NCBI GenBank assembly: GCA_041396705.1 | Contig: JAWKYB010000004.1 | Span: forward strand, 186,001 to 250,000 | From: Alphaproteobacteria bacterium | GTDB taxonomy: Bacteria; Pseudomonadota; Alphaproteobacteria; CALKHQ01 | Length of the DNA stretch: 64,000 bases | Reading direction: 5' to 3' | Part shown: one piece after another, positions 42,771-52,055 of the stretch | Layout: every line of letters starts with the position of its first letter | Position numbering within the stretch: position 1 is the first letter of the stretch | The notes under the pieces: generated by a model | Told to the model about the DNA's origin: nothing | Databases searched by the model: none | What the model saw: the letters and a program-made list of their open reading frames with translations, nothing else | Position numbers and translations under genes: made by a program

Positions 42771-44839
42771 GGCTGTCGGTCCTTTCGCAGCGTCATGGTG
42801 CCGTCCTCGTCGGCGGTAACGGTCCAGCCCGGCGGCACCACGGTCGTCGTGTCGGTCTGCAGGATGATCGCCGGCCCGGCCAGCGCGACCCCGGTCGGCA
42901 GCGCCGCCCGGTCGTAGTAGCCGGTCTCGAAGCCCTGCAGCGCGCCGTCGACGCGGAACATGCAGCGGGCCTGACGCAGCCTGGCGCGCGCGAGCGCGCT
43001 GGTCACCGCCGCCGGCCGCCGCGTCAGCTTGGGCATGGCGCCGCTGCCGACCACCCGGATGTTCACGATCTCGATCGGGCTGTCGCGGAAGGCATGGCCG
43101 TATTCCGCCCGGTGACGGGTGTGGAAGGCTTCGAAGACGGCTTCGACCGCTGCCGCGTCGAGCGGACCGGGCGGGAAGGCGATGCGCAGCTCGTAGCCCT
43201 GGCCGACATAACGCAGCTCGCCGGAGCGCGACAGCGCGATCGCCTCCGGGCCGATCCCGTCGGCGGCGAACTGCGCTGCCAGCCCGGCGGTCAGCTCGTC
43301 GAAATCGCGCCCCAGCCGCGCCGTGTCGATGGCGCCCTCGGCCATGAATTCCGTCTTGATCGCGTCGTACTTCAGGTCGGTGGTCAACAACCCCGCCGCC
43401 GAGGTGATGCCGGGGTGGGCCGGGATCACGACCTCGGGGATGCCGAGCAGTTCGGCGACCTCGGCACCGTGCAGCGGGCCGGCGCCGCCGAAGGCGACCA
43501 GAGCGAAGTCGCGCGGGTCGAGCCCCTTCTGCACCGTGCGCGAGCGGATCGCGTTGGCCATGTTGGCGTTGAGGATGGTCAGCGTGCCGGCGGCGCATTC
43601 GAATGGCGACAGGCCGAGCGCGTCGGCGAGTTCGGCGATCACCCGCTCCGCGGCGGCGGCGTCGAGCGCCATGGCACCGCCGAGGAAGTGGTCGGGATCG
43701 AGCCGGCCCAGCACGAGATTGGCATCGGTCACCGTCGGCCGGGTCCCGCCCTTGCCGTAGCAGGCCGGCCCCGGCGTCGAACCCGCGCTGTGCGGTCCGA
43801 CCCGGAACGCACCGCCGCGATCGACATGGGCGATGCTGCCGCCGCCGGCGCCGATGGTCTCGATGTCGATCATCGGGACCAGCACGGGAAAGCCGCCGAT
43901 GGCAGTGTCGCGGGCGGCGGCCTCGGTGATCCTGCCCTCCCGGACGATGCCGATGTCGGCGCTGGTGCCGCCGACGTCGAACGTGATCAGTCGCCGCCGG
44001 TCGCCGGCCGACCAGGCGCCGCCGTGGACGCCGGCCGCCGGGCCCGACAGCAGGGTCAGCACCGGGTTCTGCGTCACCATCGACGGCGTCAGCGCGCCGC
44101 CGTGCGAGCCCATGATGTGCAGCGTGGCATCGAGGCCGGCCCGACGCAGCCCGTCGGACAGGTTGGCGACGTAGCGCCGCACCTTCGGTCCGATGAACGC
44201 GTTCATCGCCGCGGTGGTGAAGCGCTCGAACTCGCGGAACTGCGGCGCCACGCCGGCGGAGTGGACCACGAAGGCGTCCGGGCACTCCTCCTCGACGATG
44301 GCCCTGGCCCTGAGCTCGTGGGCCGGGTCGATGTAGGAGAACAGGAAACAGACGGCGATCGCCTCGACGCCGTCGGCGCGAAGCCTGCGCGCGGCCTGGC
44401 GTACGCCATCCTCGTCCAGCGGATGCAGGACGCGGCCGTCCGGCGGGGCGATACGCCCGTCGACCACCAGCCGGTGGCGGCGCCGGACCAGCGGCTGCGC
44501 CTGCCAGGGGATGTCCTGCATGATCGAATAGTTCTGCGGGCGCTGGTGGCGTCCGATATGCAGGATGTCGCGATAACCGCGGTTGGTGACCATGCCGGTG
44601 CGGGCGCCGTCGTGCTCGAGCACCGCGTTGGTGGCGATCGTGGTGCCGTGGAACACGGCCCCCACCGCGGCCGGCGCGATGCCGACCCGTTCGCACAATG
44701 CGACGATCGCGCCGATGGCGCCGACCGAGGGGTCTTCGGTCGTCGTCGGGACCTTGTGGATGGCTGTCTGCCCGCTGCCGGTGTCGGTGTAGATCAGGTC
44801 GGTGAACGTGCCGCCAACGTCGACGCCGATCAGATGCAC
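42767..44839 (-). CDS. Hydantoinase A-type ATP-dependent subunit
   Basis: The 690-residue HyuA protein has DVGGTFTDLIYTD (7-19) and FDVGGTSADIGIV (287-299), VFHGTTIATNAVLEHDGARTGMVTNRGYRDILHIGRHQRPQNYSI, SGPAAGVHGGAW and STPGPACYGKGGTRPTVTDANLVLGRLDPDHFLGG. Translation begins at GTG 44839; GGGGGAG and GAGG lie upstream, and a longer frame through the ATPase gene is shadow sequence. It is directly followed by its HyuB partner. Placing it after potABCD-type transport genes in one leftward operon suggests the imported ligand is a hydantoin or related ureide. Confidence 0.92.
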   Translation of the reverse strand: MHLIGVDVGGTFTDLIYTDTGSGQTAIHKVPTTTEDPSVGAIGAIVALCERVGIAPAAVGAVFHGTTIATNAVLEHDGARTGMVTNRGYRDILHIGRHQRPQNYSIMQDIPWQAQPLVRRRHRLVVDGRIAPPDGRVLHPLDEDGVRQAARRLRADGVEAIAVCFLFSYIDPAHELRARAIVEEECPDAFVVHSAGVAPQFREFERFTTAAMNAFIGPKVRRYVANLSDGLRRAGLDATLHIMGSHGGALTPSMVTQNPVLTLLSGPAAGVHGGAWSAGDRRRLITFDVGGTSADIGIVREGRITEAAARDTAIGGFPVLVPMIDIETIGAGGGSIAHVDRGGAFRVGPHSAGSTPGPACYGKGGTRPTVTDANLVLGRLDPDHFLGGAMALDAAAAERVIAELADALGLSPFECAAGTLTILNANMANAIRSRTVQKGLDPRDFALVAFGGAGPLHGAEVAELLGIPEVVIPAHPGITSAAGLLTTDLKYDAIKTEFMAEGAIDTARLGRDFDELTAGLAAQFAADGIGPEAIALSRSGELRYVGQGYELRIAFPPGPLDAAAVEAVFEAFHTRHRAEYGHAFRDSPIEIVNIRVVGSGAMPKLTRRPAAVTSALARARLRQARCMFRVDGALQGFETGYYDRAALPTGVALAGPAIILQTDTTTVVPPGWTVTADEDGTMTLRKDRQP

Positions 44840-44901
44840 GTCCTCACTCCCCCAAAGCTGCAGTCGCGACCGGCTTCGCCGGTGCGAAGCGCGTGCCAGG
44901 C

Positions 44902-45996
44902 CTACCCGTGCAGCAGGTGGACCTGATCGGCGCTCCAGGAGGCCGTCACCGCGTCGCCGATGCCGACCGGCGACCCGAAATACCGGTCGTCCGGGACATA
45001 GGAGACGAACTCGTCGTCGCCGGGCACGGACAGCGTCACCTTGACGTAGGTCCCCTGGTATTCCACCGCGCGCACGGTGCCCTGCAGGCAGTTCGGCCCC
45101 GGCTGGCCGCCGTCGCCCTTGGCCAGCGTGGTGTGGTCGCGGCGCACGGAGATCTGCATCGGATCGCCTTCCGCGGCGCGGCCGTCGCCGATGTCGAACT
45201 CGTAGGTCTGGCCCTGCGCGCCGCGCAGGGTGACGCGCGCGCCCGCGCGCGCCTCGACCACGCCCTGCAAGACGTTCTGGCCGCCCATGAAGCGCGCGAC
45301 ATAGGCGTTGTTCGGCCGCGCATAGACATCGACCGCCGACGACGTCTGCGCGACATGGCCGTGGTCCATAACCACGACCTGGTCGGCCACGGCGATCGCC
45401 TCGAGCTGGGTGTGGGTGACGTGGATGAAGGTGATGCCGAGCTCGCGCTGCATCTGCCGCAGCTCGCCGCGCATCTGCAGCCGCAGGAACTCGTCCAGCG
45501 CCGACAGCGGCTCGTCGAGCAGCAGGACGCGGGGATTGGTGATCACCGCCCGGGCCAGCGCCACGCGCTGCTGCTGCCCGCCGGAAAGCTGCGCCGGCAT
45601 GCGGCCGGCCAGCTTGTCGAGCTGCACCCGCTGCAGGGTCTCGAACGCCTTGGCCCGGCGCTCGGCCTTGCCGATCCCCTGCATCTTCAGCCGGAAGGCG
45701 ACGTTGTCCAGCACCGACAGGTGCGGGAACAGCGCGTAGCTCTGGAACATCATCGCCGTGCCGCGCTCGACCGGCGCCTTGCCGACCACCGGCTGGCCGC
45801 CGATCGTCACCTCGCCGCTGGTCGGGCTCTCGTGGCCGGCGATCATGCGCAGGATCGTCGTCTTGCCGCAGCCGCTCGGGCCGAGCAGGCAGCAATAGGA
45901 GCCGCCCTCGATCGTCAGGTCGACATTGTCGACCGCGGTCAGCGCACCAAACTGCTTGGTGACGCCTTTGAGCTGTACTTCGCCTGGCTTGGTCAT
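44902..45996 (-). CDS. Polyamine/spermidine-type ABC ATPase (PotA-like)
   Basis: The 364-residue ATPase has Walker A GPSGCGKTT, Q-loop MMFQSYALFPHLSVLDNVAF, signature LSGGQQQRVALARA, Walker B VLLLDEPLSALD and H-loop IHVTHTQLEA, then a C-terminal TOBE_2-type regulatory domain (from about residue 275). It is the PotA/FbpC type that energises PotBC permeases. It follows the PotC-like gene by 9 bases and precedes hyuA by 62 bases in the same operon. Confidence 0.92.
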   Translation of the reverse strand: MTKPGEVQLKGVTKQFGALTAVDNVDLTIEGGSYCCLLGPSGCGKTTILRMIAGHESPTSGEVTIGGQPVVGKAPVERGTAMMFQSYALFPHLSVLDNVAFRLKMQGIGKAERRAKAFETLQRVQLDKLAGRMPAQLSGGQQQRVALARAVITNPRVLLLDEPLSALDEFLRLQMRGELRQMQRELGITFIHVTHTQLEAIAVADQVVVMDHGHVAQTSSAVDVYARPNNAYVARFMGGQNVLQGVVEARAGARVTLRGAQGQTYEFDIGDGRAAEGDPMQISVRRDHTTLAKGDGGQPGPNCLQGTVRAVEYQGTYVKVTLSVPGDDEFVSYVPDDRYFGSPVGIGDAVTASWSADQVHLLHG

Positions 45997-46005
45997 CGCG
46001 TCAGA

Positions 46006-46833
46006 TCAGTTCCCTTGCCGCCGCCGGTGCCGGATATAGGCGATCGATCCCAGCGCGAGCGCGATCGCGCAGAACGAGATCGCAGTGGTTACCGTGCCGA
46101 GGGCATAGAGCGCCGGCGACGTGACATTGGTCGTCATCGTGTAGATCTCGAGCGGCAGCGTGTTGCGCGAACCGACGGTGACCCAGCTGCGCGGGAACTC
46201 GTCGTAGGACAGCGTGAAGCCGAACAGCGCAACCGCGATGATGCCCGGCAGCACGATCGGTATGACCACCTGGGTCAGACGCTGCCAGCGGTTCGCACCC
46301 AGGTCGTAGGCCGCCTCCTCATAGGCCGGGTTCAGCCGGCTCAGCACCGCGAACATGATCAGCAGCCCGAACGGCAGCGTCCAGCTCAGGTGGGCGCCGA
46401 GGCCGGACGAGAACCAGCGCGTCGGCAGGCCGAGGAACTGGAAGGTGATCAGGATGCCGATGCTGAGCACCAGCCCGGGCATGATCAGGCTGGCGAGGGC
46501 GGTGTAGAACAGCGCGGTCGAACCGAAGAACCGGCGCCGGAACGCCAGCCCGGCCGCGACCGAGACCACCACGGTGACGATCATGACGACGAAGGCCAGC
46601 GGCAGGGTGCGCGAGAAGGCCCCGCCGACGTCGCCGGTCCGCGCCTGGCCGAACAGCGCCTCGAACCAGTGGAAGCCGGGGTCCTTCAGCGGAAAGACCA
46701 GGCCGCCGTTCGGGCCCTGGAACGACAGGATGAAGATCGAGATCATCGGGCCGTAGAGGAACAGCACGAACAGCGCGAACACCGTCGCCAGAACGTAGAA
46801 GGTCCAAGGCCGCTTGCCGTATTTGTGTTGCAT
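46006..46833 (-). CDS. Polyamine-type ABC transporter permease (PotC-like)
   Basis: The 275-residue membrane protein has TM1 after a basic start (WTFYVLATVFALFVLFLYGPMISIFILSFQG), the LKDPGFHWFEALFG periplasmic loop and the EAA loop EEAAYDLGANRWQRLTQVVIPIVLPGIIAVALFGFTLSYDEFPRS typical of PotC. It is followed by the ATPase gene and preceded 6 bases away by the PotB-like gene. Confidence 0.92.
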   Translation of the reverse strand: MQHKYGKRPWTFYVLATVFALFVLFLYGPMISIFILSFQGPNGGLVFPLKDPGFHWFEALFGQARTGDVGGAFSRTLPLAFVVMIVTVVVSVAAGLAFRRRFFGSTALFYTALASLIMPGLVLSIGILITFQFLGLPTRWFSSGLGAHLSWTLPFGLLIMFAVLSRLNPAYEEAAYDLGANRWQRLTQVVIPIVLPGIIAVALFGFTLSYDEFPRSWVTVGSRNTLPLEIYTMTTNVTSPALYALGTVTTAISFCAIALALGSIAYIRHRRRQGN

Positions 46834-46839
46834 CGGCGC

Positions 46840-47697
46840 CTACCCCGTCAGTTCCTTGCGCACGTCGACGAACCGCAAAATGCCGCCGGCGATCAGCACC
46901 ACGATGATCAGCAGGATGATCGAGTTGGCAGCAGCGCGCGGGTAATTCTGGATGCCGAGGTCGTTGAAGACGCCGTAGGACACCGATCCCGACAGGCCGC
47001 CGCTCATCACCGCGACGACGAAGAAATCGCTCATCACCAGCGTAACGACGAACACGGCGCCCAGCGCGATGCCCGTCTTGCACAAGGGCACGATGACGTT
47101 CCAGATCACGCCCCAGCGGCTGGCGCCGGCGTCGATCGCCGCCTCGATCAGCGCCTTGTCGATGCGCGCCATCGAATTGAAGATCGGAACGATCATGAAC
47201 AGCGTGAACAGGTGCACGTAGGCGATGACCACGGTGAAGTCGGAGAACAGCAGCCACAGCACCGGCTGGTCGACCACGCCCATGTCCATCAGCGCGGTGT
47301 TGACCAGGCCCTCGCGGCCCAGCAACGGCTTCCAGGAGATCATGCGGATGATGTTCGAGGTCCAGAACGGCACCGTGCAGACCAGGAACAGGCCGATGGC
47401 GACCAGGATCGACCGGATGTGAAAGACCAGGAAATAGGCGATCCAGAAGCCGATGAAGAGCGTGATGAGCAGAACGATGACGGTGAACTTGAGCGTCGAC
47501 AGGTAGAGCTGCAGGTTCACCGAGCTGCTCAGCACGTCGATGTAATTGTCGAACGTGAAATCGGGCACGCTGCCCGAGAACAGGACGAAGCGGTAGACGC
47601 TGACCACCAGCACCAGCAGCATCGGAATCACCAGGAACACGAACAGGACCAGCGCCAGCGGCGAGACCTGCAGGAGCGTTCGGAACTTCTGGTTCAT
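46840..47697 (-). CDS. Polyamine-type ABC transporter permease (PotB-like)
   Basis: The 285-residue permease begins LLQVSPLALVLFVFLVIPMLLVLVVSVYRFV and has the YFLVFHIRSILVAIGLFLVCTVPFWTSNIIRMISWKPLLGREGLVN block characteristic of PotB. The EAA segment is EAAIDAGASRWGVIWNVIVPLCKTG. Six membrane segments are visible. It is separated from the binding-protein gene by 106 bases that hold a nested inverted repeat. Confidence 0.92.
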   Translation of the reverse strand: MNQKFRTLLQVSPLALVLFVFLVIPMLLVLVVSVYRFVLFSGSVPDFTFDNYIDVLSSSVNLQLYLSTLKFTVIVLLITLFIGFWIAYFLVFHIRSILVAIGLFLVCTVPFWTSNIIRMISWKPLLGREGLVNTALMDMGVVDQPVLWLLFSDFTVVIAYVHLFTLFMIVPIFNSMARIDKALIEAAIDAGASRWGVIWNVIVPLCKTGIALGAVFVVTLVMSDFFVVAVMSGGLSGSVSYGVFNDLGIQNYPRAAANSIILLIIVVLIAGGILRFVDVRKELTG

Positions 47698-47736
47698 GGG
47701 TCGGTGGTCCGGAAGGCGCAGGGCGCGGTCGGGACG

Positions 47737-47782
47737 GCCGGGCCTTGCCGGGGACGGCTTACCGCCATCCCCGGCGCCCGGC
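47737..47782 (-). terminator. Nested hairpin between binding protein and PotB-like genes
   Basis: GCCGGGGA (47747-47754) pairs with TCCCCGGC (47768-47775), and outer GCCGGG (47737-47742) with CCCGGC (47777-47782). It lies in the 106-base gap after the binding-protein stop. There is no T-run. It fits a processing or attenuation hairpin that favours binding-protein expression. Confidence 0.55.
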
Positions 47783-47803
47783 TACGACTGCGCAGCGGAA
47801 GGA

Positions 47804-49105
47804 TCAGGCCGCGTTGAACTCGTTCCACTTCGAGAACAGGAACTCGGCCTCGTCCATCAGATTGTTCCAGACCGCGACCTGGCTGAACCGCTGCTCGTAC
47901 GAGCCGCCGTCGCGCACGTCGCCGGCCTGGTTGGTGACCTCGCCGGTCGGGCTGGTGATGACGTCCGTCGCCGGCTGCCCGCCGTAGAAGAAGCCCCACT
48001 CGTTGTCGGTGAGGAAGTTCTTCGCCGTCTCGGGCACCGAGATATAGTAGCCCTGCTTGGCGATGAAGCCGCCGGTCCAGCCCGACAGGTACCAGTTCAG
48101 ATACTCGTAGGCCGCGTCGAGCTTGATGCCTTCCAGGTGCGACATCAGGGCCAGGCCGTTGCCCCAGCCGCGCAGGCCTTCCTTCAGGCTGACATACTCG
48201 ACGTCGATGCCCTGGGTGGCGACGGCGGTGACCGCCGGCGACCACATCGACTGGATCACCACTTCGCCCGCCGCCATCAGGTTGACGGACTCGTCGAAGG
48301 TATTCCACAGCGCGCGCCAGTGGCCCGCCCGCTTCAGCTCGATCAGCTTGTCGATGGTGGCCGCGAGTTCGTCGCGGGTCGGGTTGCCCTTGTCGCCATA
48401 GGTGATCAGTCCGGACGCCTCCATTGCCATGATCGCGTCCATGATCCCGATCGTCGGGATGTTCTGGATCGCGGCCTTGCCGGCGAATTCCGGATTGAAC
48501 AGTTCGGCCCAGCTCTCCACCGGACGGCCGATCAGGTCGGGGCGGATGCCCAGCGTATCGGCGTTGTAGACGCCCGGCATGAACGTCGCCCACTGCGTCG
48601 GCCCGTCATGGAACGTGGTGCCGTCTACGGCGTCGCGATACATCAGCTCGAACGGCGAATCGCCCTCGCGGCTGACTTCGGCACCGGCGAACTGGCCCTG
48701 GGTGTAGATCGGCGTGATCTTGTCCCACAGGGCGATCCGGCTGCTGTCCACCGCCTGGGTGACGCCCTGCGGCACATAGATCTTGGTCTGCCAGATCTCG
48801 CTGTCGGCGATGTCGATCGATTCCGGCTCGTTGCTCATCCGGTTGAGCAGGCCGGCATGATCGGTGACCGACATCTCGACGGTGAAGCCGAGGTCTTCGG
48901 TGGCCTGGCGTGCGATGTCGATCAGCACCGAATAGGACATCCCGGTGTGCACCAGGGTGACGTCCTTGATGTTCTGCGCCCAGATCGTCGGCGCGCCGAT
49001 GACGCCGGAACCGACGGCCGCACCTGATGCCGCGGCCGCGCCCTTCAGCAGCTTGCGGCGGCTGACGCCGGTCGCGGACACGGATTTCTGCTTCGCACTG
49101 GTCAT
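47804..49105 (-). CDS. ABC transporter substrate-binding protein (PotD/family 1 type), Tat leader
   Basis: The 433-residue protein has a twin-arginine leader (VSRRKLLKGAAAASGAAVGSGVIGAPTIWAQ) and a binding-protein core with IDIADSEIWQTKIYVPQGVTQAVD, GVYNADTLGIRPDLIGRPVESWAELFNPEFAGKAAIQN and DESVNLMAAGEVVIQSMWSP. ATG 49105 has GGGGGAG 6 bases upstream and the earlier GTG/ATG frame adds only a short, non-leader stretch. It is the first gene of binding protein-potB-potC-potA-hyuA-hyuB-racemase-OCD, so it is the likely capture protein for a ureide or its derivative. It is divergent from the D-hydantoinase gene. Confidence 0.9.
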   Translation of the reverse strand: MTSAKQKSVSATGVSRRKLLKGAAAASGAAVGSGVIGAPTIWAQNIKDVTLVHTGMSYSVLIDIARQATEDLGFTVEMSVTDHAGLLNRMSNEPESIDIADSEIWQTKIYVPQGVTQAVDSSRIALWDKITPIYTQGQFAGAEVSREGDSPFELMYRDAVDGTTFHDGPTQWATFMPGVYNADTLGIRPDLIGRPVESWAELFNPEFAGKAAIQNIPTIGIMDAIMAMEASGLITYGDKGNPTRDELAATIDKLIELKRAGHWRALWNTFDESVNLMAAGEVVIQSMWSPAVTAVATQGIDVEYVSLKEGLRGWGNGLALMSHLEGIKLDAAYEYLNWYLSGWTGGFIAKQGYYISVPETAKNFLTDNEWGFFYGGQPATDVITSPTGEVTNQAGDVRDGGSYEQRFSQVAVWNNLMDEAEFLFSKWNEFNAA

Positions 49106-49237
49106 GATGCGCTCCCCCTGCATCGCCCGCGCATATGAACGCATTCACGCGCGACGGGCACTGATAACCGACCCACGGCGACAGTCTTGCATGGGCTCAA
49201 CTGCATGGCAATCGCGACGCAAACGCGCGATCGGTGT

Positions 49238-49260
49238 CGGCGCCGGCGGTCCCGGCGCCG
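49238..49260. promoter_or_regulatory. Strong inverted repeat between divergent binding-protein and hydantoinase genes
   Basis: CGGCGCCGG-CGGTC-CCGGCGCCG is a perfect 9-bp dyad with a 5-base centre in the 277-base divergent region. It lies 123 bases before the hydantoinase ATG and could be an operator for both units or a leader hairpin of the hydantoinase mRNA. Confidence 0.5.
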
Positions 49261-49382
49261 CGTCGCCGACCAACCGAAACAATCGTGGACAAGCGGGTCG
49301 GCGCGATGGACCCTTGGCGGCGCTTGGAACGCATCGGCTGGACCGTCGGCAGGGGCGCGGCCAGCCCGGCACGGGGGATGAC

Positions 49383-50792
49383 ATGGGCACAGTGTTGGTT
49401 CGCAACGGCAGGATCATCACGGCGGTCGACGACTATGCGGCCGACATCCTGATCCAGGATGGCCGGATCCATACGATCGGCCGCGAGATCGCGGTCGGCG
49501 GCGATGTCGAGGTGCACGATGCGGCGGGGCTCTATGTCTTCCCCGGCGGCGTCGACGTGCACACGCATCTGGACTGGGAGTTCGGCCCGTCGCGCACGGT
49601 CGACACCTTCGAGACCGGCACGAAGGCCGCGGCCTTCGGCGGAACCACCACGGTCATCGATTTCTGCAACCAGAACCGCGGCGAAAGCCCGCTGGTCGGG
49701 CTGGAAGACTGGTACGGACGCGCCGCCAGCGCCTGCGTCGACGTCGCCGCGCACATGATCATGCTCGACGTCAACGACCAGTCGCTGGCCGACATGAAGA
49801 CGCTGATCCACAGCGAGGGCGTCACCACGTTCAAGCTGTTCATGGCCTATCCCGGCGTGCTGATGCTGGACGACGGCGCACTGTTCAAGGCGATGCGGGT
49901 GGCCGGCGACAACGGCGCCATGATCTGCGTCCACGCCGAGAATGGCGGGGTCATCCAGGTCCTGGTGGAAGAGGCCGTGGCGGCCGGCCTGCGCTCGCCG
50001 AAGTACCACAGCATCACGCGGCCGACGATCATGGAGGGCGAGGCGACCCACCGCGCGATCCGCATCGCCGAGCTGGCGGAAACGCCGCTGTACATCGTCC
50101 ATCTGTCGGCTGCGGAGGCGCTGTCCGCGGTCACCGAGGCGCGCGACCGCGGTATTCCGGTGCATGCCGAGACCTGCCCGCACTACCTGTTCCTGACCGA
50201 CGCGGAGTACGACCGGCCCGAATTCGAGGGCGCGAAATACGTGATGACGCCGCCGCTGCGCACCCACCATCACCAGGACGCGCTGTGGCGGGGCCTGCGG
50301 ACCGACGACCTGCAGGTCATCTCCACCGACCATTGCCCGTTCTGCTTCGCCGAGCAGCCCTATGGCATGAAATTCTCCAAGATGCAGGGGCGCGACGACT
50401 TCAGCCGCATCCCCAACGGCGCGCCGGGGCTGGAGACGCGGCTGCCGCTGGTCTTCGACGGCGGGGTGCTCAACAAGGGCATGTCGCTGAACCGGTTCGT
50501 CGAGCTGACGTCGACGACGCCGGCGAAGCTGTTCGGCATGTTCCCGCGCAAGGGCACGATCGCCGTCGGCAGCGACGCCGACATCGTCCTGTTCGACCCG
50601 GCCGAACGCTGGACCATCACCGCGGCCAGCCATCACAGCCGCATCGACTATTCGCTGTTCGAGGGCCGACCGGTCACCGGGCGGGTCAAGAAGGTGTTCT
50701 CGCGCGGCCGGCTGGTGGTCGACGGCGACCGCTGGCTCGGCAAGGCCGGCGGCGGCGCCATCCTGAAGCGCAGCCACAGCGGCGCGGTCTGA
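49383..50792 (+). CDS. D-hydantoinase / dihydropyrimidinase-type cyclic amidohydrolase
   Basis: The 469-residue binuclear zinc enzyme shows H60-x-H62 (GGVDVHTHLDW), K151 in TFKLFMAYPG (carboxylated lysine), H184 (CVHAENG), H240 (IVHLSAAEAL) and D316 (STDHCPF). TRPTIMEGEATHRAI and MTPPLRTHHHQDALW are also typical. The family hydrolyses 5-substituted hydantoins or dihydropyrimidines to N-carbamoyl amino acids without ATP. It therefore duplicates chemically the ATP-dependent HyuAB next door, probably with different stereo- or substrate preference. It is divergent from the potD-hyu operon and convergent with the carbamoylase 18 bases away. Confidence 0.92.
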   Translation: MGTVLVRNGRIITAVDDYAADILIQDGRIHTIGREIAVGGDVEVHDAAGLYVFPGGVDVHTHLDWEFGPSRTVDTFETGTKAAAFGGTTTVIDFCNQNRGESPLVGLEDWYGRAASACVDVAAHMIMLDVNDQSLADMKTLIHSEGVTTFKLFMAYPGVLMLDDGALFKAMRVAGDNGAMICVHAENGGVIQVLVEEAVAAGLRSPKYHSITRPTIMEGEATHRAIRIAELAETPLYIVHLSAAEALSAVTEARDRGIPVHAETCPHYLFLTDAEYDRPEFEGAKYVMTPPLRTHHHQDALWRGLRTDDLQVISTDHCPFCFAEQPYGMKFSKMQGRDDFSRIPNGAPGLETRLPLVFDGGVLNKGMSLNRFVELTSTTPAKLFGMFPRKGTIAVGSDADIVLFDPAERWTITAASHHSRIDYSLFEGRPVTGRVKKVFSRGRLVVDGDRWLGKAGGGAILKRSHSGAV

Positions 50793-50810
50793 GCGGCCGC
50801 GCCGGCGCGG

Positions 50811-52055
50811 TCACATCGCCTTGTCCAGGTAAAGCACGGCGTCCAGCAGGGCCTGGGCGCCGACGGTGGCATGCTGCGGCTCGATCGCTTCGGACTCGGC
50901 GTGGCTGACGCCGTCGCGACAGGGAATGAACAGCATGCCGGCCGGGCCGCACAACGCGGCGAACTGGGCATCGTGCATCGCGCCTGAGGTCATGCGGTGC
51001 ACGGCGATGCCCTGGGCGCGAACCGCGTCTTCGCAAGCGGCGAGAACGCGGGCGTCGAAGCGCGTGGCGGCGACGTTCATCAGTGTCTCGATGCGCGCGC
51101 GGCACGGAGCGGCCTCCGTCGCCACCGCCTCTGCGATCCGCGCCACGATCCGGTCGAGTGCGGCGTCGTCCGGATGGCGCAGGTCTATGGTGAACTGTGC
51201 CGTGCCGGGAATCGTGTTGATCGAGCCGGGCCCGAACGCGATGCGCCCGATCGTGAATCGTACCCGTGCATCGCCGTCGGCCATGGCCGCGGCGCGCGCG
51301 GCCACTGCCGCGCGGATCGCCGCATCGCCGGCATCCTGGCGCAGCGCTTCCGGCGTCGTGCCGGCATGGCCGGGGCGGCCGTCGAGGACCACGCGGCGCC
51401 AGCGCGCGCCCTGGATGCCATCGACCACGGCCAGCGGCAGACCGAGCGATTCGAGCACCGGGCCCTGCTCGATGTGCAACTCGAGGTAGGCGGCGACCGG
51501 GCCGCCCAGGGCGCGGCGCGGCAGCGGGCCATAGGCCGCGTCCGCCTCGGCCAGCGCCTCGGCCACGGTGACGCCCGCCGCGTCCGTGACGGCCAGCATC
51601 GCCGCCAGATCGACCACGCCGGCATAGGTCTGCGAGCCCATGGTGCTCGGGATGAAGCGCGCGCCTTCCTCGTTGGTCCAGGCGACCGCTTCGATCGGGT
51701 GGCGGTGGGACGCCCACGCGTCCTCGAGGCTCTCGAGAACCTCCAGGGCGGCCATCACGCCCAGCGTGCCGTCGAAACGCCCGCCCTTGGGCTGGCTGTC
51801 GAGATGGCTGCCGCACAGGATCGGCGGCAGCTCCGGCCGCGTGCCGGCGCGGCGGACGAACAGGTTGCCGATGGCGTCGGCAGTGCAGTCGAAACCGCGT
51901 TCGCGCGCAACCCCGACGACATAGCCGCGCGCCGCGATCTCGTCCGGGCCGAGTGCCTGGCGGTCGAGCCCGCCGGCAGCGGTGGCGCCGTAGCGGGCGA
52001 TCTCGGTGAGCCGCGCGTGCAGGCGGGAGCCGTCGATGGCGAGGGTGCGGGTCAT
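50811..52055 (-). CDS. N-carbamoyl-amino-acid hydrolase, M20 family (HyuC/AmaB-like)
   Basis: The 414-residue zinc hydrolase has CGSHLDSQPKGGRFDGTLGV (H84, D95), WTNEEGARF (E129/E130, catalytic base and ligand) and LELHIEQGPVLES (H194), with the GRPGHAGTTP dimerisation-domain motif. It removes the carbamoyl group from N-carbamoyl amino acids (usually L) or acts on allantoate. ATG at 52055 fits the family start (TRTLAIDGSRLHARLTEIA). It is transcribed towards the hydantoinase gene, whose product it would consume, and away from the second N-carbamoylsarcosine-amidase-like gene. Confidence 0.9.
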   Translation of the reverse strand: MTRTLAIDGSRLHARLTEIARYGATAAGGLDRQALGPDEIAARGYVVGVARERGFDCTADAIGNLFVRRAGTRPELPPILCGSHLDSQPKGGRFDGTLGVMAALEVLESLEDAWASHRHPIEAVAWTNEEGARFIPSTMGSQTYAGVVDLAAMLAVTDAAGVTVAEALAEADAAYGPLPRRALGGPVAAYLELHIEQGPVLESLGLPLAVVDGIQGARWRRVVLDGRPGHAGTTPEALRQDAGDAAIRAAVAARAAAMADGDARVRFTIGRIAFGPGSINTIPGTAQFTIDLRHPDDAALDRIVARIAEAVATEAAPCRARIETLMNVAATRFDARVLAACEDAVRAQGIAVHRMTSGAMHDAQFAALCGPAGMLFIPCRDGVSHAESEAIEPQHATVGAQALLDAVLYLDKAM

